64,000 bases of DNA from CAYNWT01 sp964450955 (GCA_964450955.1 CAYVFI010000005.1:124001-188000), one strand, 5' to 3'. Numbered from the stretch's first letter, positions 35,789 through 44,954 are shown. Notes: generated by a model not told the origin, from the letters alone. Numbers and translations are program-made.

Positions 35789-36889
35789 ATGACACGAGTC
35801 GTGCTGGCAATGAGCGGTGGAGTCGACAGCTCTGCTGCTGCCGTTCTTCTACAACAACAGGGCTACGAGGTCGTCGGATTGTTTATGCGATCCGGCGCGA
35901 CCGAGGCCGAAACGTGTGCGCTGCCTGATAACCCGCTGCCAATCGTTAACGCCCCAGCTCACAAGCAGGGTTGCTGTAGTGCGTCTGATGCGGCGGATGC
36001 TCGTCGCGTGGCGGATTCATTGGACATTCCGTTTCACGCGGTCAACTTCAAAGATGCGTTCGGGCGGATTAAGGACTACTTCGCCGACGAGTATTTGTCA
36101 GGGCGGACTCCTAACCCATGCGTGATGTGCAACAACTGGCTGAAGTTCGGTCACCTGTGGGACTTTGCAAAGTCCATTGGAGCCGAAAAAATCGCGACCG
36201 GCCATTACGCTCAGCTACTACCAAATAGCGAAGGTCCGCCGTCTTTGGTTCGCGGTTTCGATCCGACCAAAGATCAAAGCTACGTGCTGTTTGGTATCGA
36301 ACAGGACCTGCTGCAGAACATTCTGTTCCCTGTCGGCGATCAAACCAAAGTTGCGATTCGCGGTTTGGCTCGGCACACGGGGCTCCGAAACGCGGACAAG
36401 CCAGACAGTCAGGAAATCTGCTTCATTCCTGACAACGACTATGCTGGATTCATTGAACGTTATCGAGGCGAACAGGACACGGCCGGCGAACTTGTCACAA
36501 CGACCGGCGAAGTGGTCGGCCAGCACCAGGGCTACGAACGCTACACCATCGGCCAACGTAAGGGACTGGGTATTGCGTTCGGGGAACCGCGGTTCGTGGT
36601 ACGTATCGATCGTGACACGAAGCAGGTGGTCATCGGCCACCGCGAAGATCTCGCACGCACTGAGCTCACCGCTGATCGACTAAACTGGCTGGTCCCGACC
36701 CTCCCGTCACGAATCGAATGCCGGGCCATGATTCGTTACCGGCACAATGCCGCGACTGCCGTCGCTGAAATCACCGGCGAGGATCAACTGACAGTCACCT
36801 TCGAAGAACCGCAGTTCGGCGTGGCCCCCGGCCAGGCAGTGGTCCTGTATGACAACAACCGAGTCCTCGGCGGCGGCTGGATCTCCTGA
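35789..36889 (+). CDS. mnmA: tRNA-specific 2-thiouridylase
   Basis: A 366-residue protein of normal MnmA length. The PP-loop SGGVDSS is at residues 9-15. The catalytic cysteines are C111 in NPCVMCN and C211 in SQEICFIP, and the tRNA-binding region has HYAQLLP and KDQSYVLFGI. It uses ATP and a persulfide relay to make 2-thiouridine at the wobble position of Lys, Glu and Gln tRNAs in the cytoplasm. It stands alone between the ExbD operon and a convergent dioxygenase gene. Confidence 0.96.
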   Translation: MTRVVLAMSGGVDSSAAAVLLQQQGYEVVGLFMRSGATEAETCALPDNPLPIVNAPAHKQGCCSASDAADARRVADSLDIPFHAVNFKDAFGRIKDYFADEYLSGRTPNPCVMCNNWLKFGHLWDFAKSIGAEKIATGHYAQLLPNSEGPPSLVRGFDPTKDQSYVLFGIEQDLLQNILFPVGDQTKVAIRGLARHTGLRNADKPDSQEICFIPDNDYAGFIERYRGEQDTAGELVTTTGEVVGQHQGYERYTIGQRKGLGIAFGEPRFVVRIDRDTKQVVIGHREDLARTELTADRLNWLVPTLPSRIECRAMIRYRHNAATAVAEITGEDQLTVTFEEPQFGVAPGQAVVLYDNNRVLGGGWIS

Positions 36890-36891
36890 CA

Positions 36892-36952
36892 AACGTTCCG
36901 TTTGATCGGTATCCGGTTGGATAAGGGGCTGGGGTGGTTGGTGCGGACCCGG
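36892..36952 (+). repeat. Dispersed post-stop repeat, copy after mnmA
   Basis: Starts two bases after the mnmA stop: AACGTTCCGTTTGATCGGTA, then TCCGGTTGG, a GGGCTGGGGTGG block, and ends CGGACCCGG. Its first 29 bases match the copy at 50649-50709 at 27 positions. Confidence 0.8.
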
Positions 36953-37027
36953 GGGGCATGCCAGGGTGATGATGGATTGTGCGGCGTAGTGAGTGACCCG
37001 TGAAAGAAACGGCGTTGGGCCGAGTTT

Positions 37028-38008
37028 CTAGGAAGCGACCAGTGAAGCCAGAACTTTTCGCGTTCCTGTGAATGGCCGGCGGGCGTGCATCACCGCGTAG
37101 TTATCGACCAAAGCGACATCGCCGTCTTGCCAGGGGACGTCGAATGTAATCTCGTCGGCGATCCTGCAGGCGGTTTGAACCGCTTTGGTGTCCAGCGGTG
37201 TACCGTCACCGTGCGTGATAGCTTTGGATGGATCATTGCGAGCGTCTTTCCATCCTTGTGACGCAGCGATGAGTTGGTTGAAGAAGCTTTTCCGGCCGTT
37301 GCTGAGTTCTCGAACCGCCTGCAGCACTGGAGTCGTGGCCCGCAGGCTGCCATCATCGATCCACTCCCACGAGTACCCAAGTCCGGCAAGTCGCGCCTCA
37401 GCCGCGTCGCGAGAATCCGCCGCAAGTGTACTCCGCCAGCTTCGCCCCATGCCCGATGAGGCATCGTCTTCGGCCGGCATGACGTTCGAATACTTCAGGC
37501 CATACTGCTGGCACCTGGCGATGAAGTCCGGTTCTGCGTCTCGCAGACGGTAGAACAATACGTCCGAACGGCACAGCGGCGTTGCTCCTCCGGTTTCTGC
37601 AGCAGTTTCACAGAAGAAAAACAACCGGCTTGGGTAAATCGGCGTCTGTGCCATTTCGTGGTGCAGGTGGATGCGTACGTCGGATGGAGCTTCGTTGGCC
37701 GTGAAAACGCGTTCGGTCTTGTTGAAGCGAACCGCGTTAGACAGCGATTCGGCATACGTGAAGTTTGGGTAATTGAACGCGCCGACAAACGCGTCAAAGT
37801 CTTCCGCCGTCTGCAGTCCGAAGCCTCGAAAAAACAGCGTTCCGGTATCGCCAAGCTGTTTATTCAACCGTTCACGATTGTTGGCGATCCATTCGCAGGC
37901 AGAGTTGCGATTGCTGTTTTGAGGAGCCGCATAAGCAGATGGAAACGCACGCCCGTGGTATTTCTGTTGCCCGGTAAGATCGATGGCTTTCACATTCAGG
38001 TTCGACAT
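37028..38008 (-). CDS. TauD/TfdA-family Fe(II)/2-oxoglutarate dioxygenase
   Basis: A 326-residue protein. The metal-binding H-x-E/D is in IHLHHEMAQTP, typical of this family, followed by the conserved GGATPLCRSD; the distal His and the 2-oxoglutarate-binding Arg are in DNYAVMHARRPFTGTRKV near the C-terminus. The N-terminal WIANNRERLNKQLGDTGTLF and FRGFGL are also typical of TauD-like enzymes. Such enzymes hydroxylate or desulfonate small molecules in the cytoplasm; this relative with HHEM resembles clavaminate-synthase-like and SyrP-type members, but the substrate is not readable. The gene follows an aldo/keto reductase by 47 bases on the same strand, so the two probably share a transcript. 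Confidence 0.88.
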   Translation of the reverse strand: MSNLNVKAIDLTGQQKYHGRAFPSAYAAPQNSNRNSACEWIANNRERLNKQLGDTGTLFFRGFGLQTAEDFDAFVGAFNYPNFTYAESLSNAVRFNKTERVFTANEAPSDVRIHLHHEMAQTPIYPSRLFFFCETAAETGGATPLCRSDVLFYRLRDAEPDFIARCQQYGLKYSNVMPAEDDASSGMGRSWRSTLAADSRDAAEARLAGLGYSWEWIDDGSLRATTPVLQAVRELSNGRKSFFNQLIAASQGWKDARNDPSKAITHGDGTPLDTKAVQTACRIADEITFDVPWQDGDVALVDNYAVMHARRPFTGTRKVLASLVAS

Positions 38009-38055
38009 GCGGTTCGCCTTGTGCGGGTCCTGGGCAGGTGCAGAAAACTTTGTGA

Positions 38056-39036
38056 CTACTCGTAGATCGGAAAGAATGTCCCAAACGCTGATTCACAAAA
38101 CACCCCAGGGTCGTTGAAGCGTCGGTTTTGATCTAGTGCAGAGATTGCGGACATCTCGTCACCGGTTAGCTCAAAATCAAACAGCGCGAGGTTTTCAATT
38201 AGCCGTTCGGGCTTCGACGTTTTCGGAACAATCGCGGTACCGCGCTGAATGCCCCACCGCAGGACAACCTGTGCGGGAGTGCGGTTGGTTCTGGCCGCGG
38301 CGGCTTTGATGCAGTCTTGTTGCAACACCGAATCAGATTCGGTTGCCATGTTTAACTGCAGGTACGACAACGCGCCCAGCGGTGAGAACGCCGTGACAGC
38401 GATGTCGTTTTCTGAACAGTACCGAAGCAACTTGTCCTGAGTCAGATATGGGTGCGATTCGATTTGCAGGACCGACGGCTGGATGGTCGCGTACGACTGC
38501 AGGTCCCGAATCAGGCTGACTCCGAAGTTGCAGATGCCAATGTTACGAACCAACCCAGTGGTGACCAGTTCTTCCATGGCTTGCCATGTTTCAGAGATGG
38601 GGACCGCTGCCGATTCTACACACGGCCTTTCTGCGGTCGGATCGAAAACCCACTCCGGTGGATAGCGTTCTTCGAAGGGAACGAATCGTTGTGCGATCGG
38701 GAAATGGATGAGGTACAGGTCCAGATAGTCGAGCCCCAGATCGTTTAACGACCGTTCGCAGGCTGGCCGCACATGTTCGGCCGCGTGGTATGTGTTCCAC
38801 AGTTTGGACGTGATCCACAAATCGTCTCGCGAACACGCGCCACTGGCGATGGCCGTTTTGATGCCCGCACCGGCTTCGGATTCGTTACCGTAGTCGCAGG
38901 CGGCATCGAAGTGTCGGTAGCCGACCGCGATGGCTTGTTCGACAACGCTGGCCGTTTCGGCCTTATCGATTTTCCAGAGTCCCAGTCCAACTGACGGAAG
39001 TTGTCCGCCGGTCGGAAGAGTGATTGTATTTGTCAT
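38056..39036 (-). CDS. Aldo/keto reductase
   Basis: A 326-residue NADPH-dependent aldo/keto reductase of the aldose/xylose reductase type. The catalytic tetrad can be followed: D and Y in DAACDYGNE, K in WITSKLWNTYH and H in YLIHFPIAQRF. Cofactor-binding residues lie in IVPKTSKPERLIENL. The segment ERYPPEWVFDP is typical of the xylose-reductase group. It acts in the cytoplasm on aldehydes or sugars. It is upstream of and probably cotranscribed with the dioxygenase gene. Confidence 0.92.
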   Translation of the reverse strand: MTNTITLPTGGQLPSVGLGLWKIDKAETASVVEQAIAVGYRHFDAACDYGNESEAGAGIKTAIASGACSRDDLWITSKLWNTYHAAEHVRPACERSLNDLGLDYLDLYLIHFPIAQRFVPFEERYPPEWVFDPTAERPCVESAAVPISETWQAMEELVTTGLVRNIGICNFGVSLIRDLQSYATIQPSVLQIESHPYLTQDKLLRYCSENDIAVTAFSPLGALSYLQLNMATESDSVLQQDCIKAAAARTNRTPAQVVLRWGIQRGTAIVPKTSKPERLIENLALFDFELTGDEMSAISALDQNRRFNDPGVFCESAFGTFFPIYE

Positions 39037-39128
39037 GGTGTTCGCAAACGAAGTGGTTCAAGTCAAAACGTAGCTTGATGAACCTGACTTCGATTCGCAA
39101 ACGACCAGGAAACCGACCGCGACAATAA

Positions 39129-40259
39129 TTACCCCTGACCGACGACTGAGTCCTCAGTCCAATTCAACCCTTCGGTCCGATTGACGGAGACGTTTTGAGA
39201 ACACGCTTGCAGCCATTCTAATCGGTGAGCTTCTTCTGTCGTGTTTGAGAAAAATGAACCGGCCGGCACGTTTGCTCCGATGATAAATCGCAGCGTTTTG
39301 GCACCTTTGACGAAAAATTCACAAACGACACTCGCCAGTCCGACGAATCCGACCATGACCGTCTCAAGAAAGCCTGCCTTCTTTTTGTCCAGGCTCGGAA
39401 TGGGAAGAGCCGGTTCCGGAGAGTCTGCAGTCTGCGTAAATTCAGGATCAGCTGCCGGAGCGTTAGCAACAGTGACGGGCAGGTGTGGTTGCTTAGTCTC
39501 CAACGTAGAAGTTTGACGCGGAGGTTCTGGAACGACTGTCGTGGCGACTGCGGTTGGAGCCTGGTTGGTGGCGACGACTTCCTGTGGAACCGCAACCGGT
39601 TTTGGTGCGATTACTTGCTGCGTCGCGACGACCGGTTCAGGAGTAGCTTCGGATTCAGGAGCAGCTTCGGATTCAGGAGCAGCTTCGGATTCGGATTCGG
39701 GTTCAGAAGCAGCTTCGGGCTCCGGCACAGGAACAACTGGCTCCGGCATAGGGGCAGCAGCAACCGCTGGTTTTGGTTCTGGTTCAAATGTGGGCAAGCT
39801 GGACAGGCCGAGCTTATCGTTTAGTAGGCTATCAAGCTGGCTTGCGGCAGTAAGCTCGTGTTCGGCTGGTGCAGCAGGGGCAGTTTCGGGCAGTTGATTT
39901 CGCGACCTTGATAGTGCGACGTTTTTCACCCCGTGGGCTTCCAGAACCTGCTTCGGCAGGGCGTCTCGCATCTCGGTGAGTTCATTCAGTTCAATGCCAA
40001 ACTCCCAGCAGTTCCTGGCAACCGGTTGGCTTCGGCGAATGCTGCAATCGACCAGTACCGGGTTGGTTGGATCCAGCTGAAGGTAGAGCTTTTCTCCCTG
40101 CAGATTTTGCATCGATCGCAGCCGGATACCTTGTCCGGATTGATCGTATACCTTCACATCAAGCCGGCACCATTCGCCATCTCTGCATGTGTATGCGTAC
40201 GCGGCGTAGAAGGTCTGTTGTCTTTCAGACCGACGTTGATTGTCACTTGAAACGTTCAT
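39129..40259 (-). CDS. PilZ-like domain protein with Pro/Glu repeat linker
   Basis: A 376-residue protein. The N-terminal 110 residues (RRSERQQTFYAAYAYTCRDG, VKVYDQSGQGIRLRS, CWEFGIELNEL) have the layout of a PilZ domain: an RRxxR-like basic motif and a D-x-S-x-x-G-like DQSGQGI. A long low-complexity linker rich in Pro, Glu, Ser and Val follows (residues 165-290), including an 18-base DNA tandem repeat. One possible helix (FLETVMVGFVGLASVVCEFF) comes near residue 300, then a short end. PilZ proteins bind cyclic di-GMP or related ligands; I infer this role at modest confidence because the second Arg spacing is not exact. GGAG precedes the ATG by seven bases. Confidence 0.6.
   Translation of the reverse strand: MNVSSDNQRRSERQQTFYAAYAYTCRDGEWCRLDVKVYDQSGQGIRLRSMQNLQGEKLYLQLDPTNPVLVDCSIRRSQPVARNCWEFGIELNELTEMRDALPKQVLEAHGVKNVALSRSRNQLPETAPAAPAEHELTAASQLDSLLNDKLGLSSLPTFEPEPKPAVAAAPMPEPVVPVPEPEAASEPESESEAAPESEAAPESEATPEPVVATQQVIAPKPVAVPQEVVATNQAPTAVATTVVPEPPRQTSTLETKQPHLPVTVANAPAADPEFTQTADSPEPALPIPSLDKKKAGFLETVMVGFVGLASVVCEFFVKGAKTLRFIIGANVPAGSFFSNTTEEAHRLEWLQACSQNVSVNRTEGLNWTEDSVVGQG
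39633..39686. repeat. 18-base tandem repeat in the PilZ-like gene
   Basis: Three copies of an 18-mer (GGATTCAGGAGCAGCTTC and variants at 39633, 39651 and 39669), encoding the Glu-Ala-Ala-Pro-Glu-Ser units of the linker on the minus strand. Confidence 0.85.
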
Positions 40260-40573
40260 GTGGGACTCCAGCTCTTCGGATCTCCTTACCGAAGTCTAGT
40301 TCGCACAATCTGTCGGGGGCTGCAACGATCTGTCGTCCAACTGCTACCGACGCGTTGGGAACCACTACCACCCGCGCATTCGATGCAACATGACCGGGTC
40401 AGGATCAACAACGTTTAGCCTGAGACCGCGTTGCAACCGGCCGACTCATCGAGTCTCGGCGATCGCGCATAAGAAAAGCCGCTAAGTTCCACCCAGCGGC
40501 TTCGTGTCTCAATCAGCGTTCTATCTGTGTTGCGTCAGCTTTCAAACTTCTAACTTGAAAGCCTGGCAAGGCA
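40260..40573. other. 314-base gap between cold-shock and PilZ-like genes
   Basis: Holds the cold-shock terminator (40471-40502), a small GACTC/GAGTC hairpin (40443-40455) and the leader of the PilZ-like gene with AAGGAG 23 bases and GGAG 7 bases before its ATG. I see no further gene. Confidence 0.6.
40471..40502 (-). terminator. Rho-independent terminator of the cold-shock gene
   Basis: On the minus strand, AAGCCGCT (40502-40495) pairs perfectly with AGCGGCTT (40483-40476) around an 11-base loop, followed by TTCTTAT. It lies 72 bases after the stop. Confidence 0.85.
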
Positions 40574-40771
40574 CTAGATAGGGCGAACGTTTTCAGCTCG
40601 CGGTCCCTTTGGTCCTTGTCCTTCCGTGAACGAAACCTTCTGTCCTTCGTACAGGTCATCGAACTGTACTCCTTCAAGGTTAGACATGTGAAAGAACATG
40701 TCCTTGCCATCGCCTGTGTCGATGAATCCGAAACCCTTGTCGGTAACTTTCTTGATTGTGCCTTCAGCCAT
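40574..40771 (-). CDS. Cold-shock domain protein
   Basis: A 65-residue single-domain CspA-family protein; I take ATG 40771 (after GAGGATGG) rather than a TTG two codons upstream. RNP1 is KGFGFI and RNP2 is DMFFHMS, and the C-terminus GPKGPRAENVRPI is typical. It binds single-stranded RNA and DNA in the cytoplasm and melts RNA structure. It has its own promoter, a leader of about 65 bases with an eight-T run just before the ribosome site, and a strong terminator. The long leader fits post-transcriptional cold control, which is known for this family but unproven here. Confidence 0.95.
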   Translation of the reverse strand: MAEGTIKKVTDKGFGFIDTGDGKDMFFHMSNLEGVQFDDLYEGQKVSFTEGQGPKGPRAENVRPI

Positions 40772-40845
40772 TCCCAACCATCCTCAAAAAAAACTCTGTG
40801 GCGGTGTGCGGACACGGATCCGGACAAGAAAAACACCACATAAAT

Positions 40846-40873
40846 ATGGTACTTACTGGTACGCAGGCGTCAA
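40846..40873 (-). promoter_or_regulatory. Candidate promoter of the cold-shock gene
   Basis: On the minus strand, TTGACG (40873-40868) and TACCAT (40851-40846) with a 16-base spacer, about 75 bases before the ATG. Confidence 0.5.
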
Positions 40874-40912
40874 CCAAATCCGACTTCCAGGCACTTTCAT
40901 GCCTTCGATTTG

Positions 40913-42478
40913 CTACGGCGTCACTCTTAGAACACGGCCGCCCTGATACACGCGTTTCTTTGTGTCGGTTGCCCGAACCTCAATCAGATGCGTGCCTTTT
41001 GGCAAATTCGGCGGCAGGTTGACCCTCCAAAGGTGACTGGAAGCCTTGGGCTTACTGAGCTTACGAAAGGTCTTCGGGTCCTTCTTAAGGATCTCAGCCT
41101 CGCGATCAAACGCGCTTTGCAGGCTTGGATCGATCTCCCGCACCTTCTTCATGACAGTCCACGCCGACTTACCGATTCGCATTTCGACCTTCGTCTTTTC
41201 AGAGCCGTTAAACACATTCGCAAATAGCGTCTGCTTTGCTGACTCGGCAGACTTCACGGCCTCCGGCGCGTGCAGTTGCATTTGGTAGTTGGCGGGACGT
41301 CCGGCCGGATGGAAGTCGACGCGGTAGTCCGTGCCGTCGAACGAAATTGTCGAGTAACCGTTCGGCGCGCCGTCGGCCATGATGGTGTGGGGGATACCGC
41401 GTTCGTCTTCCACGCCACTCCACCAACTGCCGCTCACCGTCACATTGATCACATGGTGGTGCGGTTCCAAACCTTCCCAACCGTCCTTCTTCTTGAGGAA
41501 GACATGTTCGTGATGATGCGTGTGCCCGGAAATTGACATGCAAAATTTGCGATTTTGAATCAGCTGGAACAGACCCTTTCTGTCATGCGTGTTCGTCAAC
41601 GGCACGTGCATCATCAGGACAACCAACTGGTCTGCCGGAACCAGTGAAAGGTCCTTTTCAATGAACGCCAACTGCTGCTTACCGATTCCGCCGCGGTAAG
41701 CCATCTTGTTTTGCTGATCGTTGAACCGCCACTCAATGTTGTCCACAACAACAAAGTGCACCGGCCCATGGTCGAACGAGTAGTACGACGGTCCGTAAAT
41801 GCGTTCGAACGTTTCGTTAGCCAGCTTGCGTTCCTTCACGTCGTAGTTGATGTCGTGATTGCCAATCACGTTGTACCAGGGAATCCCCAGCAGCGCGATG
41901 GTTCGGTTGAGGGGCCGCATGGTGTTGAGATTGTCGAAGGCGATGTCGCCCAATGTGACTCCAAACGATGCTTTGGTACCAACCAGTTCTTCGATGACGT
42001 CGTGTGCGATCCAGTCCACTTCCTTTTGATTGCGCGGCTGGGGATCGCCGAACATGATGGCTTCAAACTTGTCCGGTTCACTAACCTTGTTCATGGGAAA
42101 ATCTACGGACGCTGGCAGCGGGCCGGTTGGTTCGACCCCTTTGAAATTTAACTTCGGCGATCCGTTGGGCTTGTGAACGTAGTAGAACCGAGGCAGCATC
42201 TCGTCGTTGAGCGGAGACCGGTAGCCGCGAGGCTTAATCACAAACAGAATCGTGTCGTCATCGATAGGCAGTTCGTAACGACCGGTCGAATCAGTGATCG
42301 CTATGTTTTTCCCATTGGACACGCGCACTCCGGGCAATCCCTGCTCGCCCGCGTCCAGCTTCTGGTTGGTGTTGGTGTCTTCATAGACGCGGCCGACGGC
42401 AAGTTGAACTTCAGCGGCCGCATCCTGAGCGACGGGCGGCGGTGTCAGACAAAGCCAGGAAACCAATAGCAACGACAT
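40913..42478 (-). CDS. Secreted metallophosphoesterase (calcineurin-like)
   Basis: A 521-residue protein with a signal peptide (MSLLLVSWLCLTPPPVAQ). An N-terminal SdrD-B or carboxypeptidase-regulatory-like beta domain follows (VGRVYEDTNTNQKLDAGEQG, TDSTGRYELP). The calcineurin-like core has FGDPQPRNQKEVDW (Gln in place of the usual His), LGDIAFDN, VIGNHD, MMHVPL and SGHTHHHEH, so the two-metal site is otherwise complete. A C-terminal beta domain of about 180 residues (from WWSGVEDERGIPH) is the calcineurin-like phosphoesterase C-terminal domain. The whole is a known periplasmic family; the phosphoester substrate is not known. Confidence 0.92.
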   Translation of the reverse strand: MSLLLVSWLCLTPPPVAQDAAAEVQLAVGRVYEDTNTNQKLDAGEQGLPGVRVSNGKNIAITDSTGRYELPIDDDTILFVIKPRGYRSPLNDEMLPRFYYVHKPNGSPKLNFKGVEPTGPLPASVDFPMNKVSEPDKFEAIMFGDPQPRNQKEVDWIAHDVIEELVGTKASFGVTLGDIAFDNLNTMRPLNRTIALLGIPWYNVIGNHDINYDVKERKLANETFERIYGPSYYSFDHGPVHFVVVDNIEWRFNDQQNKMAYRGGIGKQQLAFIEKDLSLVPADQLVVLMMHVPLTNTHDRKGLFQLIQNRKFCMSISGHTHHHEHVFLKKKDGWEGLEPHHHVINVTVSGSWWSGVEDERGIPHTIMADGAPNGYSTISFDGTDYRVDFHPAGRPANYQMQLHAPEAVKSAESAKQTLFANVFNGSEKTKVEMRIGKSAWTVMKKVREIDPSLQSAFDREAEILKKDPKTFRKLSKPKASSHLWRVNLPPNLPKGTHLIEVRATDTKKRVYQGGRVLRVTP

Positions 42479-42871
42479 ACGAACCTCAGCAGGAGCGGCA
42501 AAGAGTGATCAACTCATCATGCCCAAACAGAATCTGGTTCGCAAATCGGTGCCGGGAAGTTCGCCCGAACCGGGATTCGGGTGTTGTGGTTCGTTGGTCA
42601 AAACTGCTCGGAGCTTCACACCTGGATGCGATTTGTGAATTAACGTAGCGAATCCGGGAATTGCAGCTTGATGACGTCAGCCAGCGATGCGTTTAAAGAA
42701 AAATGCGGTCTGGTTTTCAAACCGCCGGTGATCGCGGGCGGAACCAGTTGGAACGCGGGAAATGCACACCATCGTGGTTCTTACAATCCAAACGCGATCA
42801 CCATTGTTTTCAAGCTCAACGATTGACCACGAAACTCAAACATCGGCCGCGCATCGTGTTTTCAAAACCGA
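42479..42871. other. 393-base intergenic region
   Basis: Between two minus-strand genes. It contains a hairpin CCCGAA/TTCGGG (42564-42581) and a terminator-like structure for the upstream DUF1990 gene (42691-42725). I see no gene in it. Confidence 0.55.
42691..42725 (-). terminator. Candidate terminator after the DUF1990 gene
   Basis: On the minus strand GCGGT (42725-42721) pairs with ACCGC (42709-42705), followed by ATTTTTCTTTAAAC. The stem is short and lies about 145 bases after the stop. Confidence 0.5.
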
Positions 42872-43480
42872 TCAGACCAACTGCAGTGACACCGCTTCGG
42901 TGTGCTGGCTCACGAACCGCTGCATCGACTCGCCGGAGAGCCGCCTGAACTTTGCCTGGATCATTCGGGTGTACGGATACGCCAGCCAACACAGAATGTG
43001 CATCGGGCGTGAGACGGCCGCAATTTGATAGCTCACTTCGTCTGTGACTGTGTTCCACTCAACACAAAAACGCTCTTCACCACATTCGATGTGACCGGGC
43101 AGTGTTCCGTATGTGAATCCGAATCGATGCAAGTCGCCGACCGAACTATCTTCAGTTGATAGAATCCGCGCGGGGCAGGTGGCCCAGGTTCCCAGAGACG
43201 GACAGACTACCGCGACCACAGTTCCGGTTTCGATTTCGTCAGACAATCGGACCATCGTCGACATTTCGGCAGGGAACATAGCCCAGTTTTCAATCGCCGC
43301 GCGAGCCGCCATCCACGTGTTCTCACCGGTTCCCAGCAGGAATCCTGCGTCGTCACGATTGAAGCCTGACGGAGTCTCACGAGAAACGCAGCCGACGGCG
43401 TCGTACGTAAACGGAGCCCCAGCCACATCTCGTAACATTTTCCGGATCTGATTGTCAGTTGGTCGTTTTAACGTGATCAT
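42872..43480 (-). CDS. DUF1990 family protein
   Basis: A 202-residue protein; GGAG lies seven bases before the ATG. Recognised by the motifs GFLLGTGENTWMAARAAIENW in pattern (GTGExxWxxAxxAI), FGFTYGTLPGHIECGEERF and the closing CWLAYPYTRMIQAKFRR, all typical of DUF1990 (UPF0548). The family is cytoplasmic with a helix-grip-like fold and no proven function. It reads away from the divergent peptidase E gene, 58 bases distant. Confidence 0.85.
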   Translation of the reverse strand: MITLKRPTDNQIRKMLRDVAGAPFTYDAVGCVSRETPSGFNRDDAGFLLGTGENTWMAARAAIENWAMFPAEMSTMVRLSDEIETGTVVAVVCPSLGTWATCPARILSTEDSSVGDLHRFGFTYGTLPGHIECGEERFCVEWNTVTDEVSYQIAAVSRPMHILCWLAYPYTRMIQAKFRRLSGESMQRFVSQHTEAVSLQLV

Positions 43481-43538
43481 GCTTGTCTCCGAGGTAACAA
43501 CCGGACACCGCCGCCTTGATTAACAGGATGATACCCAG

Positions 43539-44252
43539 ATGTCACGAAATCTACTTCTGGTCAGCAGTTCGAAGTGCCACCCCCACGGGTACCTTGACCA
43601 TTGTGCCAGCCAGGCTGCAGAGCTTTTTGCCGGGGTTCAGGAAATTATCTTCGTCCCGTACGCTCGCCCGGGCGGGATGACGCATGATGAGTACACAGCT
43701 GTGGCGGCAGACCGATTCAAGAAGATGGACATTGATGTGCGGGGGTTGCACGAGTTCGACAATCCGGTCGTGGCAATCCAGGAAGCTGGCGGAGCGTTTA
43801 TCGGAGGTGGGAACACGTTTGTGCTGCTGGACCAGTTATATACCGATGGAGTCGTTGAACTCATGGGGCAACGGCTGGCCAGCGGGATGCCCTACATGGG
43901 CACGTCAGCAGGTTCGAACGTTGCGGGGCTTTCCATCGGAACCTCCAACGACATGCCGATCGTCGAACCGCCCTCGCATGGGGCATTCGCAGCCGTGCCC
44001 TTTAACATCAATCCACACTACCCACGTGAGGCTCCCGATCCGACTCACATGGGCGAAACGCGAGACGACCGCATTAACGAATTTCACTTCTACAATCAGC
44101 AGCCTGTCGTGTCGATTCGCGAAGACAGCATGTTGCGAGTCCAGGGTGACAACATGAAGCTGATCGGGCAGTTGGATGGTTACTTGTTCCAACACGGCAA
44201 AGATCGCGAAACGATGACGGCGGGTTCGGATCTTAGCTACCTTCTGAAGTGA
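43539..44252 (+). CDS. pepE: Dipeptidase E (peptidase S51)
   Basis: A 237-residue protein of the usual PepE length. The nucleophile is S123 in GTSAGSNVA, within the S51 elbow; AGGAFIGGGNTFVLLDQLY and INPHYPREAPDPTHMGETRD match the family. It cleaves N-terminal Asp from dipeptides such as Asp-Leu in the cytoplasm. It is divergently placed from the DUF1990 gene and has no evident partner. Confidence 0.93.
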   Translation: MSRNLLLVSSSKCHPHGYLDHCASQAAELFAGVQEIIFVPYARPGGMTHDEYTAVAADRFKKMDIDVRGLHEFDNPVVAIQEAGGAFIGGGNTFVLLDQLYTDGVVELMGQRLASGMPYMGTSAGSNVAGLSIGTSNDMPIVEPPSHGAFAAVPFNINPHYPREAPDPTHMGETRDDRINEFHFYNQQPVVSIREDSMLRVQGDNMKLIGQLDGYLFQHGKDRETMTAGSDLSYLLK

Positions 44253-44323
44253 TCGATCGGACAGACCAAACGGACCAACCACAGGCGCAACCTGTTCGCT
44301 GAACGAACCGACTCGCGCGGCGA

Positions 44324-44515
44324 GTGTTCAAGTGGCTGGCTTTGGGCGTATTGTTGTTTGTGGGCGTTGCCTGGTTTGCGGTGGGAAGACTTACCGCTTC
44401 GGCAAATCGTGAAGTCGGTCGTCCGCCCGCTGATTTACCTGTCTTGCAGATCTACGGTGAAGAGCTGCGCGGGGCGGAGGTACTGTGGTTCCGGCAAACA
44501 CAGCTTGGGTCTTGA
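44324..44515 (+). CDS. Possible small membrane protein
   Basis: A 63-residue frame from GTG 44324. It has one hydrophobic helix (WLALGVLLFVGVAWFAVG) and a short hydrophilic end. No good ribosome site precedes it. I do not recognise a family; it could be a real single-helix protein or chance. Confidence 0.4.
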   Translation: MFKWLALGVLLFVGVAWFAVGRLTASANREVGRPPADLPVLQIYGEELRGAEVLWFRQTQLGS

Positions 44516-44685
44516 TCGCGTCTGAATCCGCGACCTCAAATCGGCAATTACTGCCGCTTAGGCCCGTCCTGGAAAAACAGGGCGTTTTGATCAAAGAGTC
44601 CGGTTGTGTCGGTCGATAAGGTTAGTGCGGCTGTGATGAATCATCAGTCGTTTCGTATTCACCGTATGGACGAAGGATACTATCC

Positions 44686-44928
44686 ATGCGACCTCAGGCA
44701 TTAACTCGGCTGGCACTTGCGGGACTTGCTCTCGCGGCACCGTTATTTTCAACGGGCTGCCAGGCCACAGTTGGCGGACAAACTTTGCCGTCAGCTTGGT
44801 ACCTCGATGACGACGTCCAATACTTCCCGGCTGGCCCCGAGTTTAAACTCTCGAACGCTGAAGAACGGTACGAAGAGTATCGCCTGCAGCAGCAAGGTCT
44901 GGCCGACGACGTACAGGATGGTTTCTAG
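44686..44928 (+). CDS. Small putative lipoprotein
   Basis: An 80-residue protein after GAAGGA (good ribosome site). A hydrophobic signal (LAGLALAAPLFSTGC) ends in a lipobox-like sequence with Cys25. The mature part carries LPSAWYLDDDVQYFPAGPEF, a short motif that recurs in small planctomycete lipoproteins, and an acidic helical end (LSNAEERYEEYRLQQQGL). No function is known. The candidate structured RNA begins 26 bases after its stop. Confidence 0.75.
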   Translation: MRPQALTRLALAGLALAAPLFSTGCQATVGGQTLPSAWYLDDDVQYFPAGPEFKLSNAEERYEEYRLQQQGLADDVQDGF

Positions 44929-44954
44929 GCCCGACCGCACCAATACAACTTGAC

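Noticed and set aside
44257..44282. Short similarity of a GGTCCGTTTGGTC motif here (minus strand) and at 27427-27443
   Set aside because: Only about 16 bases and two copies with different contexts; not enough to call a repeat family.
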